Below, in pieces: positions 28,655-37,729 of a DNA stretch of 52,128 nucleotides. Position numbers and translations under genes: made by a program. The notes below the pieces were generated by a model. The model searched no databases. It was not told where the DNA came from and worked only from the letters and a program-made list of their open reading frames with translations. Position 1 is the first letter of the stretch; each line of letters opens with the position of its first letter. The DNA lies in IMG/VR virus record IMGVR_UViG_3300046002_005091, positions 1-52,128 of that record; one strand, 5' to 3'. The DNA comes from a virus.

Positions 28655-30803
28655 AAAAGATGTTATCAAAGATGTTGTAAAACCAACATCTATTTCACCT
28701 CGTAGCAGTTTTACTGACCCAAATGAACCCTGGTCAGCAAAGGCTAACGTGGCTGAAAACATCACATCTAAGCGTTCAAATCTGTTACAACAATTCTATA
28801 AATCTAAAGGTTGGAATGTTAACTACATTGCCAAAAATAAAAAAGTGTCACAATCTAAAACTGGCGATTTTATCAAATGGAAAAGAGACCACGGAATCTA
28901 TGAAGAAGACCAAATTGATGAAGTCTCAAATGAATTACTAGGTCGTTACAAAACTGCTGCTGGGCAACAAGCTTCTAATCTAGACAAAGCTGGTGGTAGA
29001 GAAAACATCCAGAAGGCTAACAAGCGTTTCTCTGGTATCGTCAAGGCAACCAAGAAACAGTTTGCAAATGATGAGAAGCCTGTGGCAGAAGCCAAAGATG
29101 AAGGCGAATACGATTATGATACATGGATGAAGAATATCAAAAAACTGCATGGAGAAGTCAAAATAAAGAACCACCCAGATCGGTCTTTAGCTAAAGCCGC
29201 ATACAATTCTTCAGGAAAATATGTTGGTTTCTACGATGCTCACGGAAATTCTAAAGTGCTAACACAAAAAGATTTATTAGAAGATACCCTTGAGCAAGGT
29301 GTGGCGGAAGGCTCGTTGAATGAATCCGATAAATTTACAAGTTGGTATGATTGGAAAGATCAGGCTAAGAGTAGTGGGTATACTATTACGAAAAAAGATG
29401 ATAAAATTGTATCACTGAACAAACAAGGCCAAGTAGTGGGGCATTGGTCCGATGTTGGCAAGTTTCTAAGTGGTAAGGCGCCTCGTCCAAATTTCAAACG
29501 ACCAGAAGAGCAGGGTGTGGCGGAAGGCTCGGAACAAGAAAAACCAATCAAGAAAAGTGACTGGTTTGACCCAACTGATATGCGTAGTCCGGAAAAGCAA
29601 AAGGCTGCTTACTTGAATCACTTGGCTGCTCAGAAACAGAATAAAAATATCAAAGAGCAAGGTGTGGCGGAAGGTTCAACAAATTTAGCATCATTAAGAG
29701 CCAAAGCAAGCCAACACAGCGACAAGATTGATGCTATTGTAAAAGATGGAGGTCGTGTTGGACTAAACGACCCATTGAGCAAACAGTTAAAATTAATACA
29801 AGCAAAGATTCAACAAGCTAAAAAGCAAGTTGTGGTGGAAGCCAAAGATGAAGGCGAATACGATTATGAAGGTGCCATGGCTAAAACACAACTACAAACA
29901 ATTTGTAGAGCTGCCGCAGAATTAAAAGATATACTTAAAGATGATGAAAATCTTCCAGAGTGGGTTCAATCCAAAATTACAAAAGCGGAAGATTACATCA
30001 CAACTTCACTAGATTACTTAAAATCTACAAACGAATTGGAAGAAGAAATTAATTTAGATGAAGCTTTATCTAAAAATTCAACTGCTTATAATTTTATCCA
30101 CGATTTTGTTCATTCAGATAATCCAAAGTTTGATGGCAAATCTAAAGCACAACGTATGCAAATGGCTCTTGCTGCTTATTATGCAATGCAAAAAAGAAGT
30201 AGAACAAAAAATGAAGAAGTTGAACCTATTGAAGAATTGAATAAAGATACTCTATATTCATATGTTAATAAATCTGAAAAAGACCAAGACAAACAATTTA
30301 CAACGATTGGTAAAGCTTTAAAGAATAAGATTGATGCAAAATCTGGAAATGCTGCTGGTCACAAATTTACAAGAAGAAGTCTTGGTATTAATAGAGCAGA
30401 AAAACGCCTAGAACAAGAAGGCGTTGGTGATCCACAAGCTGCAACACAATCACCTGCTGATGGTGCAAATGGTGGAGAAGAAGTTGCACCACGCAAAACC
30501 ACGAAAAAGATTGTAAAAGAATTCTACGCACTGGCCCGCAAGGTTCAAGAAGATATGTATGATTGGGAGAAAGACGATAAAGCTGCAAAGCCTTATGGTA
30601 AAAAGCCATCAGTTAAAAAATATGACGGTGTAGAAAACATGGGTGATAATAAGCCAAATGCAAGGTTAATACTAAAAGGTGGTAAAACATTGACTGGTGA
30701 ACCAAGAGATACCGTTGAAATTGATCCTATGATGAAGAACCGCAGTAAAATGCCGGATTACAAAAGTATGGATAAAATTAAACAGAAACCACAAGAACAA
30801 TAA
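28644..30803 (+). CDS. Large repeat protein with EQGVAEGS linkers
   Basis: 719 residues. Three near-identical EQGVAEGS segments (codons at 29291, 29508 and 29655) separate modules of about 50-70 residues. A second repeat, [10 protein letters not shown], occurs at 29088-29119 and 29838-29869 with 32 identical bases. The VAE-G step resembles T4 gp21 prohead-protease sites ([L/I]xE followed by small residues), so the protein may be cut into internal head peptides. No known domain otherwise. GGAAG precedes the start, which overlaps the previous gene. Confidence 0.6.
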   Translation: MKSKKDVIKDVVKPTSISPRSSFTDPNEPWSAKANVAENITSKRSNLLQQFYKSKGWNVNYIAKNKKVSQSKTGDFIKWKRDHGIYEEDQIDEVSNELLGRYKTAAGQQASNLDKAGGRENIQKANKRFSGIVKATKKQFANDEKPVAEAKDEGEYDYDTWMKNIKKLHGEVKIKNHPDRSLAKAAYNSSGKYVGFYDAHGNSKVLTQKDLLEDTLEQGVAEGSLNESDKFTSWYDWKDQAKSSGYTITKKDDKIVSLNKQGQVVGHWSDVGKFLSGKAPRPNFKRPEEQGVAEGSEQEKPIKKSDWFDPTDMRSPEKQKAAYLNHLAAQKQNKNIKEQGVAEGSTNLASLRAKASQHSDKIDAIVKDGGRVGLNDPLSKQLKLIQAKIQQAKKQVVVEAKDEGEYDYEGAMAKTQLQTICRAAAELKDILKDDENLPEWVQSKITKAEDYITTSLDYLKSTNELEEEINLDEALSKNSTAYNFIHDFVHSDNPKFDGKSKAQRMQMALAAYYAMQKRSRTKNEEVEPIEELNKDTLYSYVNKSEKDQDKQFTTIGKALKNKIDAKSGNAAGHKFTRRSLGINRAEKRLEQEGVGDPQAATQSPADGANGGEEVAPRKTTKKIVKEFYALARKVQEDMYDWEKDDKAAKPYGKKPSVKKYDGVENMGDNKPNARLILKGGKTLTGEPRDTVEIDPMMKNRSKMPDYKSMDKIKQKPQEQ
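29291..29677 (+). repeat. Three direct repeats encoding EQGVAEGS
   Basis: Copies at 29291-29313, 29508-29530 and 29655-29677 share GAGCARGGTGTGGCGGAAGG with one or two silent changes. Spacing is 217 and 147 bases, both keeping the reading frame effects of the module lengths. They lie in the repeat protein. Confidence 0.85.
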
Positions 30804-30837
30804 ATAGATAGAATACCTTTCTACCCAAGGAGAAAAA

Positions 30838-31461
30838 ATGTCAAACGTATGGAATAAAACCGATACCCCACAAACACCAGGTAACTTTGGACATCCAGAG
30901 TGGCCTTCTCAACGCCAAACAAGAACAGTAGCACAATTAACTACCGCTAACTCGACAGCCGCAGGCGCAACTAGTATTAAATTTACATTAGCTGCAAATG
31001 TTAGCACAGTTGGTGTTCTAGGCGGATTGTATGTTAATATGGTTAGTGGTGCTGCGGCCGCCAATCTTTCATCAAACGGCACACAAGGCATGTTCTTCTC
31101 GAATGTCACAACAAATGCTGTGTCTGCGGGAAATTTAGTAACAATGTCAGCAGCAACTACAGGAATTATTCCAGAAGGATCAGTAATTGCATTTGATGCA
31201 GCTATTGTAAGACCAACAGGTGAAGTTTCTAATACTTACTTTGCAGACACGGTTCTTGCAACAGATACAAGATTAACTGACGCAAATAATAAAATTGGTG
31301 GAGATCCAAATGCAGGCTGGGTTCATGTCAGAAAGAAAACAAATGGACTAACTGGTGAAGTACGTTACATCAGAGAAACGCTAGTATGTTTGACTGAAGC
31401 TTCTTCTACAAATACTGCCGGTGGAAATACATCTTGGGGTAGAGCATTCGCTAACACTTAA
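30838..31461 (+). CDS. Probable virion surface/decoration protein
   Basis: 207 residues with AAGGAG before the ATG. Composition (Ala, Thr, Ser, Asn, Gly-rich, few charges) and beta pattern (GATSIKFTLAANVSTVGVLGGLYVNM) suggest an all-beta exposed virion protein. No family recognised. A stand-alone gene with its own good ribosome site in the late block. Confidence 0.6.
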   Translation: MSNVWNKTDTPQTPGNFGHPEWPSQRQTRTVAQLTTANSTAAGATSIKFTLAANVSTVGVLGGLYVNMVSGAAAANLSSNGTQGMFFSNVTTNAVSAGNLVTMSAATTGIIPEGSVIAFDAAIVRPTGEVSNTYFADTVLATDTRLTDANNKIGGDPNAGWVHVRKKTNGLTGEVRYIRETLVCLTEASSTNTAGGNTSWGRAFANT

Positions 31462-31476
31462 TGCATTTCCTTTATA

Positions 31477-31866
31477 ATGATTTTTGATGATTTAAACGAA
31501 GACAACTTTGTGATGTATGCAGTAAAATGTTATACATCACCTAGTTGCTTAATGTCAGAGTTCGAAGGAGACTTAAAAAGAACAAAATACCTAAAAAGGT
31601 TATTTCGTAGATATAAGGCCACTAAGAATATCAAAGAAAGATTAATACTTAATCATATTATACTTTTAAATAATGTTTTTGGTCCTGAAGCGACAACAAG
31701 AATATTGTTCTTTCGTATAGATGAAAAAGATTATGATTCATTAAAGACATTTTTGTTATTTTTAAATATATTGCCAAAAACAGTAATGGGTATAAGAGGT
31801 AAAAACATAGACACCGATTTAATATCCGTTGATATGAAAATAGCAGACATACTAAGAAATATATGA
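31477..31866 (+). CDS. Conserved T4-type phage protein (DUF7207-like)
   Basis: 129 helical residues. FVMYAVKCYTSPSC, FEGDLKRTKYLKRLFRRY and KERLILNHIILLNNVFGPEATTRILFF are signatures of a protein conserved in marine and freshwater T4-type phages, often near structural genes. Function unknown. No good ribosome site seen. Confidence 0.7.
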   Translation: MIFDDLNEDNFVMYAVKCYTSPSCLMSEFEGDLKRTKYLKRLFRRYKATKNIKERLILNHIILLNNVFGPEATTRILFFRIDEKDYDSLKTFLLFLNILPKTVMGIRGKNIDTDLISVDMKIADILRNI

Positions 31867-32375
31867 AAACATTTAGAAGTTTTATAGATGAAAAGGGTAG
31901 ATGTTGGCCAGGTCATAAACCTGTTCCCGGCAAAACTCCTTTTTCTCCTGGCAGTTGTAAAAAAGAAGACCATGTGAAAGAACTTGAAGAAGTGGAAGCA
32001 ATGTTTGATATTATTGAAGAACTGGTTATGGAAATTTCAGAAGTACATCATATTGATCCTGAAATTATTTGGGAAGAATTTGCAGATATATCAGACGAAG
32101 AACTATATGAGTCGGCCGCATGGCGCCGCAAAGAAGGAAAAGATCCAAAGGGTGGTTTGAACAGAAAAGGTATTGCATCTTATCGCCGTGAAAATCCTGG
32201 TTCAAAGTTAAGTATGGCAGTGACTACAAAACCATCAAAATTGAAACCAGGTTCTAAAGCAGCAAATCGCCGTAAATCATTTTGTGCTAGAATGGGTGGT
32301 ATGGAAGGACCGATGAAGAAACCTAATGGCGAACCTTCACGCAAAGCATTAGCATTAAGAAAGTGGAATTGCTAA
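31863..32375 (+). CDS. DUF6321-like protein with targeting peptide
   Basis: 170 residues, ATGA overlap. It opens MKTFRSFIDE (capsid-targeting-like). The C-terminal half, AWRRKEGKDPKGGLNRKG, then PSKLKPGSKAANRRKSFCAR, is the DUF6321 signature: highly basic and probably DNA- or protein-binding inside the head. Function not established. Confidence 0.75.
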   Translation: MKTFRSFIDEKGRCWPGHKPVPGKTPFSPGSCKKEDHVKELEEVEAMFDIIEELVMEISEVHHIDPEIIWEEFADISDEELYESAAWRRKEGKDPKGGLNRKGIASYRRENPGSKLSMAVTTKPSKLKPGSKAANRRKSFCARMGGMEGPMKKPNGEPSRKALALRKWNC

Positions 32376-32752
32376 TGTTTACATTCAAACAATTTGTAAT
32401 TGAAGCTGATAAAAAAGATACGATCATATTGGATATACCTTTGATGATTCGTGTTTTAGAGTTGGCAAGAGAAGATATTAAATCAGATATGGACCTTCAT
32501 CGTGTTGTTGAAAAATTAATAGATATTCGCAATAAAGGTGTTTTGACTATGGATGATTATGATTTTATTGCAAATATCAAAGAAAGTTATATGAAAGAAG
32601 ACGGCATGGCTGTTGCTGGACCGACAAATGTAGTTGGTGGCGGAGCTATCGCAGGCACAGGTGGCCAAGGCGGAGAACCTGGTGTCAACTTGAAAAAGAA
32701 AAAGAGTGTTATTATGACACCAACATTCAAACGTAGTCCTCCAAAGATGTAG
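32375..32752 (+). CDS. Small helical protein with targeting peptide
   Basis: 125 residues from the ATG that overlaps the upstream stop (TAATG). It opens MFTFKQFVIEAD, again capsid-targeting-like. A helical body (DIPLMIRVLELAREDIKSD) is followed by a Gly-rich linker and a basic tail. Function unknown; probably packaged. Confidence 0.65.
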   Translation: MFTFKQFVIEADKKDTIILDIPLMIRVLELAREDIKSDMDLHRVVEKLIDIRNKGVLTMDDYDFIANIKESYMKEDGMAVAGPTNVVGGGAIAGTGGQGGEPGVNLKKKKSVIMTPTFKRSPPKM

Positions 32753-32753
32753 T

Positions 32754-33206
32754 ATGTGGATACTTAAATGGTTGCCATTTTGGACATTTTATGCAACCAT
32801 TATTGTTGGGTTGTTAGGTCTTGCTGCAACTTACCTATTGAGATTCATTCCACTTCCCGCAATCTACATCTATAAAACTCCAATACAATTAATCTCTGTG
32901 GTTCTGATAGCCATAGGCACATACATGTCTGGTGCAATCTCAAATGAAGAAGCTTGGTTGGCCAGAGTACAAGAACTTGAAGCAAAAGTAGAAGCGGCTC
33001 AGGTTGAATCAGTAAAAGAAAACGTAAAGATAGAAACCAAAGTTGTAACAAAAACACAAGTTATCAAACAGCGTGGTGAAGATATCATACAATATATCGA
33101 CAAAGAAATTGTCAAGTATGATACGAAGTTTTTGCCTGGTGGAGAATGTGAAATTCCAAAAGAATTTATACAGGCCCACAATAAAGCAGCTGAGGCACCA
33201 AAATGA
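32754..33206 (+). CDS. Probable inner-membrane spanin (i-spanin)
   Basis: 150 residues. Two hydrophobic segments (about 8-28 and 40-60) are followed by a coiled coil (about 68-120) reaching into the periplasm and KFLPGGECEIP near the end. It is directly upstream of and overlapping a small lipoprotein and an endolysin, the usual order of a spanin pair. It would link inner and outer membrane and fuse them at lysis. Confidence 0.72.
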   Translation: MWILKWLPFWTFYATIIVGLLGLAATYLLRFIPLPAIYIYKTPIQLISVVLIAIGTYMSGAISNEEAWLARVQELEAKVEAAQVESVKENVKIETKVVTKTQVIKQRGEDIIQYIDKEIVKYDTKFLPGGECEIPKEFIQAHNKAAEAPK

Positions 33207-33466
33207 AATATTTAATTCTCTTATTTTTCATCCTATTAACCGGTTGTTCCACTACAGTTCCTATTGTTGCTAAATTTCCCGAAGTGCCGGAACGATTGTT
33301 AGTTAAGTGTCCGCAATTACAAAAAGTAAATGAAGACGCTAAGTTATCAGACATTGCGAAAACTATTACTAATAATTATACAGAGTATTATACCTGTGCT
33401 GTAAAAAATGATGCTTGGATTGAATGGTACCAAATACAAAAAAATATATTTGAAGGAATAAAATAA
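33203..33466 (+). CDS. Probable outer-membrane spanin lipoprotein (o-spanin)
   Basis: 87 residues. Signal peptide with lipobox LLTGC at about 12-16, so Cys16 becomes lipid-modified. ATGA overlap with the i-spanin gene. The rest is short and polar with a Cys pair. Its presence implies a Gram-negative host. Confidence 0.72.
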   Translation: MKYLILLFFILLTGCSTTVPIVAKFPEVPERLLVKCPQLQKVNEDAKLSDIAKTITNNYTEYYTCAVKNDAWIEWYQIQKNIFEGIK

Positions 33467-34089
33467 TGGAACTATCACTACAACAATTAAAACAATTACT
33501 TCCTAAAAATCCATATGTTGACCACTGGCATCACGCCTTGGTTCAACTGTTACCAGACTATGAAATTAATACACCCCAACGTGTATCCGCTTTCATTGCA
33601 CAGTGTTCACATGAATCCGGTGGGTTTACTGCACTTCAAGAAAACTTGAATTACAAGCCACCAACACTCCGCAAGATTTTCCCTAAGTATTTCCCCGATG
33701 ATGCAATTGCTAATGAATATTGCTCACGTAAAAATAAACAGGAAGCTATTGCAAATCGTGTTTATGCAAGCCGTATGGGTAATGGTGATGAAGCATCAGG
33801 TGACGGATACAAATATCGTGGTCGTGGACTTATTCAATTGACAGGTAAAGACAATTATAGTTTTTTTGCTGGTTCATTACAAATCTCCGTAGAAGAAGCC
33901 GCAGAATATATGGCAACCTTTGAAGGTGCTGCACAATCAGCTTGTTGGTTCTGGGAAACAAACAACCTAAACCAATGGGCAGACAAAGGTGACATTCTAA
34001 CATTGACTAAACGCATTAACGGTGGAACAATTGGATTGGAAGACAGAATTAAACATTATGAACATGCATTACATGTTTTAGGAGTTTAA
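33466..34089 (+). CDS. Endolysin, GH19 chitinase-like
   Basis: 207 residues. FIAQCSHESGGF (about 43-54, catalytic Glu in HESGG), LQENLNY, AIANRVYASRMGNGD, then GDGYKYRGRGLIQLTGKDNY (about 106-125) are the hallmarks of phage GH19-type lysozymes. It degrades peptidoglycan at lysis. AAGGA precedes the start. Confidence 0.93.
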   Translation: MELSLQQLKQLLPKNPYVDHWHHALVQLLPDYEINTPQRVSAFIAQCSHESGGFTALQENLNYKPPTLRKIFPKYFPDDAIANEYCSRKNKQEAIANRVYASRMGNGDEASGDGYKYRGRGLIQLTGKDNYSFFAGSLQISVEEAAEYMATFEGAAQSACWFWETNNLNQWADKGDILTLTKRINGGTIGLEDRIKHYEHALHVLGV

Positions 34090-34090
34090 T

Positions 34091-34399
34091 GTGAAAGATA
34101 AAAAATTGTTGTTGCTTGGCATCTCTTTAATTTTACTCCCACTTTCGTTAGTAATTTTTGGTGGAGATAGGTTTCGTTATCCCTGTCAGGACCCTGAAAA
34201 TTGGGATAAACCAATTTGTCAAAAACCAGCTTGTGATGTAACAAGAACTTGCGTAGAACATGTGTTCAAAGGCCAACGTGATCCTAGATTAGGACCTCCA
34301 GAAGAAGCACAGAATATATTAGCAAAACAACAATTAAATATGGTAAATACAGCACCAACCTGCCCGCCAGTACAACAAGGAGAAAATTGTGCAAAATAA
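34091..34399 (+). CDS. Small membrane-anchored protein of the lysis region
   Basis: 102 residues from a GTG with AGGAG 7 bases upstream. One N-terminal membrane segment (about 5-23) and a periplasmic domain with six cysteines (YPCQDPENW, ICQKPACDV, TCVEHV). Could be a lysis regulator (antiholin-like) or a superinfection protein; unproven. Confidence 0.55.
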   Translation: MKDKKLLLLGISLILLPLSLVIFGGDRFRYPCQDPENWDKPICQKPACDVTRTCVEHVFKGQRDPRLGPPEEAQNILAKQQLNMVNTAPTCPPVQQGENCAK

Positions 34400-34844
34400 T
34401 GAATCAATATACACAGAAGAACAATTGATGGCCAGATTGAAATTCTTTATCGGTGTTTGTCTCGCACTAACACTAACAGGAATTGTTTTCGTTGTTCTAT
34501 ATTCAATTATCTTTGTTACACAACCATTGAATGCAATTTCTCCAATTGACCAAAAATTCTTTGAGTTGATTATTCCTATTGCTACATTCTTGACAGGCAC
34601 ACTATCAGGTATAATGCTTGCCGGTAATGATAAAGACTTGAGAGCTCAAGCTTTGACCGCAGCAAATAAACCTCCAGTAGTTTCAGGACCACCACCAAGT
34701 TCTCCTACACCTACACCAACATTTTCAACACCTAGTTTCTCTACACCAGTAACAAGTTTTTTTGGAAGTGTATCACAACCACAAGTTATTACAGGTTTTG
34801 GTGGTAAACCTGCTCCTGCGCCTGCACCTCAGCCGGAACTATAA
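34389..34844 (+). CDS. Two-TM membrane protein with Pro-rich tail
   Basis: 151 residues from a GTG. Membrane helices at about 17-42 and 58-80, then a Pro/Ser/Thr-rich tail from 92. Possible holin or holin partner from its place beside the endolysin. Confidence 0.5.
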   Translation: MQNNESIYTEEQLMARLKFFIGVCLALTLTGIVFVVLYSIIFVTQPLNAISPIDQKFFELIIPIATFLTGTLSGIMLAGNDKDLRAQALTAANKPPVVSGPPPSSPTPTPTFSTPSFSTPVTSFFGSVSQPQVITGFGGKPAPAPAPQPEL

Positions 34845-35071
34845 TGAATTTTATAACTAGTATGTTAAATGACGGAACGGACGAATCCGTCAGCAGTAAA
34901 AGAGTAATAACCTTCTTAGCATTTTTAATGTGTGGTATAGCTTTTATTGCTGAGTTGTTTTGGGGTTACAAAGTTTCTCCACAAACATATGACGCTATGA
35001 TGTATATCGTTATAGCTGGATTGGGATTTACTGCATCAGAAAAATTTGCTAAAAAGGAACCACTAAAATGA
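34844..35071 (+). CDS. Holin candidate
   Basis: 75 residues with two transmembrane helices (about 21-41 and 49-66), a short loop (GYKVSPQTYDA) and a basic C-terminus, like class II holins. TAATG overlap with the previous gene. It would form the inner-membrane lesion that releases the endolysin. Confidence 0.6.
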   Translation: MNFITSMLNDGTDESVSSKRVITFLAFLMCGIAFIAELFWGYKVSPQTYDAMMYIVIAGLGFTASEKFAKKEPLK

Positions 35072-35271
35072 AAACATTAATTTTATCACTTGCATTGTTA
35101 TTTGGTATAACAACAACAGTTTATGCAGCAGAAAAAACCAAAGTATGCGTCGATGTTAAAGACAAAGCAGGCCAACCTGTTAAAGATGCTAAAGGTAAAG
35201 TGAGACAGAATTGTAAAGAAATGAAAGTTCATAAAAAATTAGAAGGCACAGCAGTTCCTGTGAAAAAGTAA
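35068..35271 (+). CDS. Small exported protein
   Basis: 67 residues. Signal peptide with cleavage likely after VYA (residue 20), then a Lys-rich mature part with two cysteines. AAGGAA precedes the start, which overlaps the holin candidate. Function unknown. Confidence 0.6.
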   Translation: MKTLILSLALLFGITTTVYAAEKTKVCVDVKDKAGQPVKDAKGKVRQNCKEMKVHKKLEGTAVPVKK

Positions 35272-35697
35272 ATGGAAATAGATAATAGTGTAAGAAAATT
35301 GGAAGTTGATGTTGGTATATTGAAAACCAAGGTAGAAACAATAACAACATTGTGTAGTAAAATGGATCAAGTCATAGAAAGACTTGTGAATCAGCACGAC
35401 CAGCAGTTAACAAAGGTTTACGAAAACATCGACAACCGTAGAAAAGAAACAGATATGGACATTAAAGAACTCCATGATAGAATTGATACCGTTTTGGACA
35501 AAGTTCAAATAACTGAAAAAACTTTATTGGAGGAAATAAAACTACTCCGAAAAGAAATGCAGGAACACAATTCTAAAGAAAAAGAATCCTTGGACAAATT
35601 ACTCCAATGGAAGTGGATGGTTGCCGGTGGCATACTTGTTCTATCATGGTTGATTTCTCACACAAATTTTGATACACTACTAGGCAGTCTGAAATAA
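35272..35697 (+). CDS. Coiled-coil protein with C-terminal membrane anchor
   Basis: 141 residues. A long heptad-rich coiled coil (about 5-110) ends in a C-terminal membrane helix (about 113-132, WMVAGGILVLSWLI). Tail-anchored proteins like this are common in phage lysis and membrane regions. No ribosome site beyond coupling. Confidence 0.6.
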   Translation: MEIDNSVRKLEVDVGILKTKVETITTLCSKMDQVIERLVNQHDQQLTKVYENIDNRRKETDMDIKELHDRIDTVLDKVQITEKTLLEEIKLLRKEMQEHNSKEKESLDKLLQWKWMVAGGILVLSWLISHTNFDTLLGSLK

Positions 35698-35717
35698 CTT
35701 AACTTCCTGGTTTTATT

Positions 35718-36719
35718 ATGAGCGTCTTTATTGACAGAAATTTCCTATTACTACTATCACCAAAATTGCAAAGGTTTTCCAAGAAAAAGGACGACCTCTA
35801 CAACTTTCGGTGTCCTCTCTGTGGAGACTCACAGAAAAACAAATCTAAGTGTCGTGGATACGTCTATCGTAAGAAGAATGATTACTTTTACATGTGCCAT
35901 AATTGTAGTGCATCCACATCGTTCTTTAACTTCCTTAAACAAGTGGATCCAAACTTGGTTGAGGAATATCAACTAGAACGATATAAGAATTCGGCAAACA
36001 CCAATTCTCCTGAACCTGCGTTTTCAGAATTTAAAACAAAACCAGTTTTTATCAAAACGTTGGATTTACCAACTATCGAATCTTTACCAAACGAACACTT
36101 TGCTAAAAGATATGTTGTTGGTCGAGAGATTCCGAAGAAGATGTATTCGCAGCTTTATTATGCGGATGACTTTAAGGCTTTTGTCGATTCGTTTGGCGTT
36201 GAAAAAGATTTAAAAGAAGGCGATCAACGGCTAATTATTCCTTTCTTTGATAAAGAAGGAAACCTGACTGGATTTCAAGGCAGAGCACTAGGTGAGTCAA
36301 AGATTCGTTACATCACAATTAAACTAATGGACGATGTTCCACGCATGTTTGGAATCAACCGTGTCAATGAAGAAGAATCTATTTACGTCTTTGAAGGACC
36401 TATCGATTCAATGTTCATTAATAATTCTGTGGCTGTCGCCAGCTCTGCACTAGAATCAGCCGCAGAATATCTAGATAAATCAAAGATTGTCCTAGTGTTT
36501 GATAATGAACCTAGGAATAAAGAAATTGTCAAATTGATGGAACATGCAATTGATAATCATTTTAATGTTATTGTTTGGCCTGCAATGATCCAGGACAAAG
36601 ATATCAATGAAATGATTCTAACAGGATTTGACATTGAAGAATTGCATGATATAATGGAGAAACACACTTTTGTGAATCTTAGGGCTAAAATGGAATTTGT
36701 GAATTGGAAAAAAATATGA
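35718..36719 (+). CDS. 61: DNA primase, DnaG/T4 gp61 type
   Basis: 333 residues. Zinc ribbon CPLCGDS (about 34) with CHNC (about 60), then a Toprim core with FEGPIDSMFI (about 223-232) and LVFDNEPRNKE (about 258). It would make RNA primers with the helicase at 14535. Coupled by ATGA to thyX. Confidence 0.9.
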   Translation: MSVFIDRNFLLLLSPKLQRFSKKKDDLYNFRCPLCGDSQKNKSKCRGYVYRKKNDYFYMCHNCSASTSFFNFLKQVDPNLVEEYQLERYKNSANTNSPEPAFSEFKTKPVFIKTLDLPTIESLPNEHFAKRYVVGREIPKKMYSQLYYADDFKAFVDSFGVEKDLKEGDQRLIIPFFDKEGNLTGFQGRALGESKIRYITIKLMDDVPRMFGINRVNEEESIYVFEGPIDSMFINNSVAVASSALESAAEYLDKSKIVLVFDNEPRNKEIVKLMEHAIDNHFNVIVWPAMIQDKDINEMILTGFDIEELHDIMEKHTFVNLRAKMEFVNWKKI

Positions 36720-37363
36720 ATGTAAATTTGATTTCGTACTCTCAAGGAGTAGATGGTAAAAACTTATTAGAACAAGTGGCATACGCTGCCCGTGTATCTA
36801 ATCCAACGAACCAAAACAACTCGGAGACTGCTGAGAAGTTGGTTCGATACTTGATTAATAACCAACACTGGTCGCCACTGGAGATGGTCTCCGTGTGCTT
36901 GGAGATTGAAACTACAAGAGACATTGCTCGGCAGATTCTCCGTCACCGTTCTTTTTCATTCCAAGAATTTAGCCAGCGTTATGCTGATGCTTCACAACTT
37001 GGTTATGAGTTAAAAGAAGCTAGACTACAAGATACTAAGAATCGTCAGAATAGCATAGAGACAGATGATGCTCAACTTGCTGAAACATGGAGACAAAGAC
37101 AGCACCAAGTAATGGATGAAATTTTGGATACGTATCATTGGGCAATAAACAATGGTATTGCAAAAGAACAAGCTCGCGCAGTTTTGCCTGAAGGTATGAC
37201 AAAATCCCGAATGTATATGAACGGAACGCTCCGCTCTTGGGTACACTATATACAACTCCGAAGCGCAAATGGCACACAGAAAGAACACCGAGAAGTTGCT
37301 CTTGCCTGTGCTGCATCAATTGAACCAATTTTTCCCATGATTAAGGAGTATGTTAATGAATAG
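36716..37363 (+). CDS. thyX: Flavin-dependent thymidylate synthase ThyX
   Basis: 215 residues from the ATG overlapping the primase stop. The signature RHRSFSFQEFSQRYA (about 78-92, RHRxxS motif) and VLPEGMTKSRMYMNGTLRSW fit ThyX. It makes dTMP from dUMP using FAD and methylene-folate. Confidence 0.95.
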   Translation: MNVNLISYSQGVDGKNLLEQVAYAARVSNPTNQNNSETAEKLVRYLINNQHWSPLEMVSVCLEIETTRDIARQILRHRSFSFQEFSQRYADASQLGYELKEARLQDTKNRQNSIETDDAQLAETWRQRQHQVMDEILDTYHWAINNGIAKEQARAVLPEGMTKSRMYMNGTLRSWVHYIQLRSANGTQKEHREVALACAASIEPIFPMIKEYVNE

Positions 37364-37727
37364 TTCCGATGATGTGAAGAAATTTATGGAAGCTTGTGGT
37401 CAAACTGAAACAGGTTTCAACAAACAAGCAGAACTATATTTTAGATTAATACGTGAAGAATTTGATGAACTTGTAAAAGCATATTTTGAAAAAGATATGG
37501 TTGAAATTGCAGATGGTTGTGCAGATTTAAAATGGGTGATTGAAGGACTAGAACACACACTACAATTACCACAACAAGAAATTTGGAATGAAGTTGCAAG
37601 AAGTAATTTAGCCAAGATTGACCAAGAAACAGGAAAAGTTTTAAAAAGAAATGATGGAAAAGTATTGAAGCCTGAAGGTTGGACGCCGCCAGATATTAAA
37701 AGTATTTTAGAAAATAACAAGGAATAA
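37356..37727 (+). CDS. MazG/HisE-like NTP pyrophosphohydrolase
   Basis: 123 residues from the second ATG, which has AAGGAG at the right distance. LIREEFDELVKAYFEKDMVEIADGCADLKWV (about 32-62) has the EExxE...ExxD pattern of all-alpha NTP pyrophosphatases, and NLAKID...GKVLKPEGW fits phage homologs. It may clean nucleotide pools. Overlaps thyX by 8 bases. Confidence 0.8.
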   Translation: MNSSDDVKKFMEACGQTETGFNKQAELYFRLIREEFDELVKAYFEKDMVEIADGCADLKWVIEGLEHTLQLPQQEIWNEVARSNLAKIDQETGKVLKRNDGKVLKPEGWTPPDIKSILENNKE

Positions 37728-37729
37728 AC

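Noticed and set aside
29088-29869. Insertion sequence or transposon ends
   Set aside because: The repeats are direct, in frame and inside one ORF; no transposase and no terminal inverted repeats are present.
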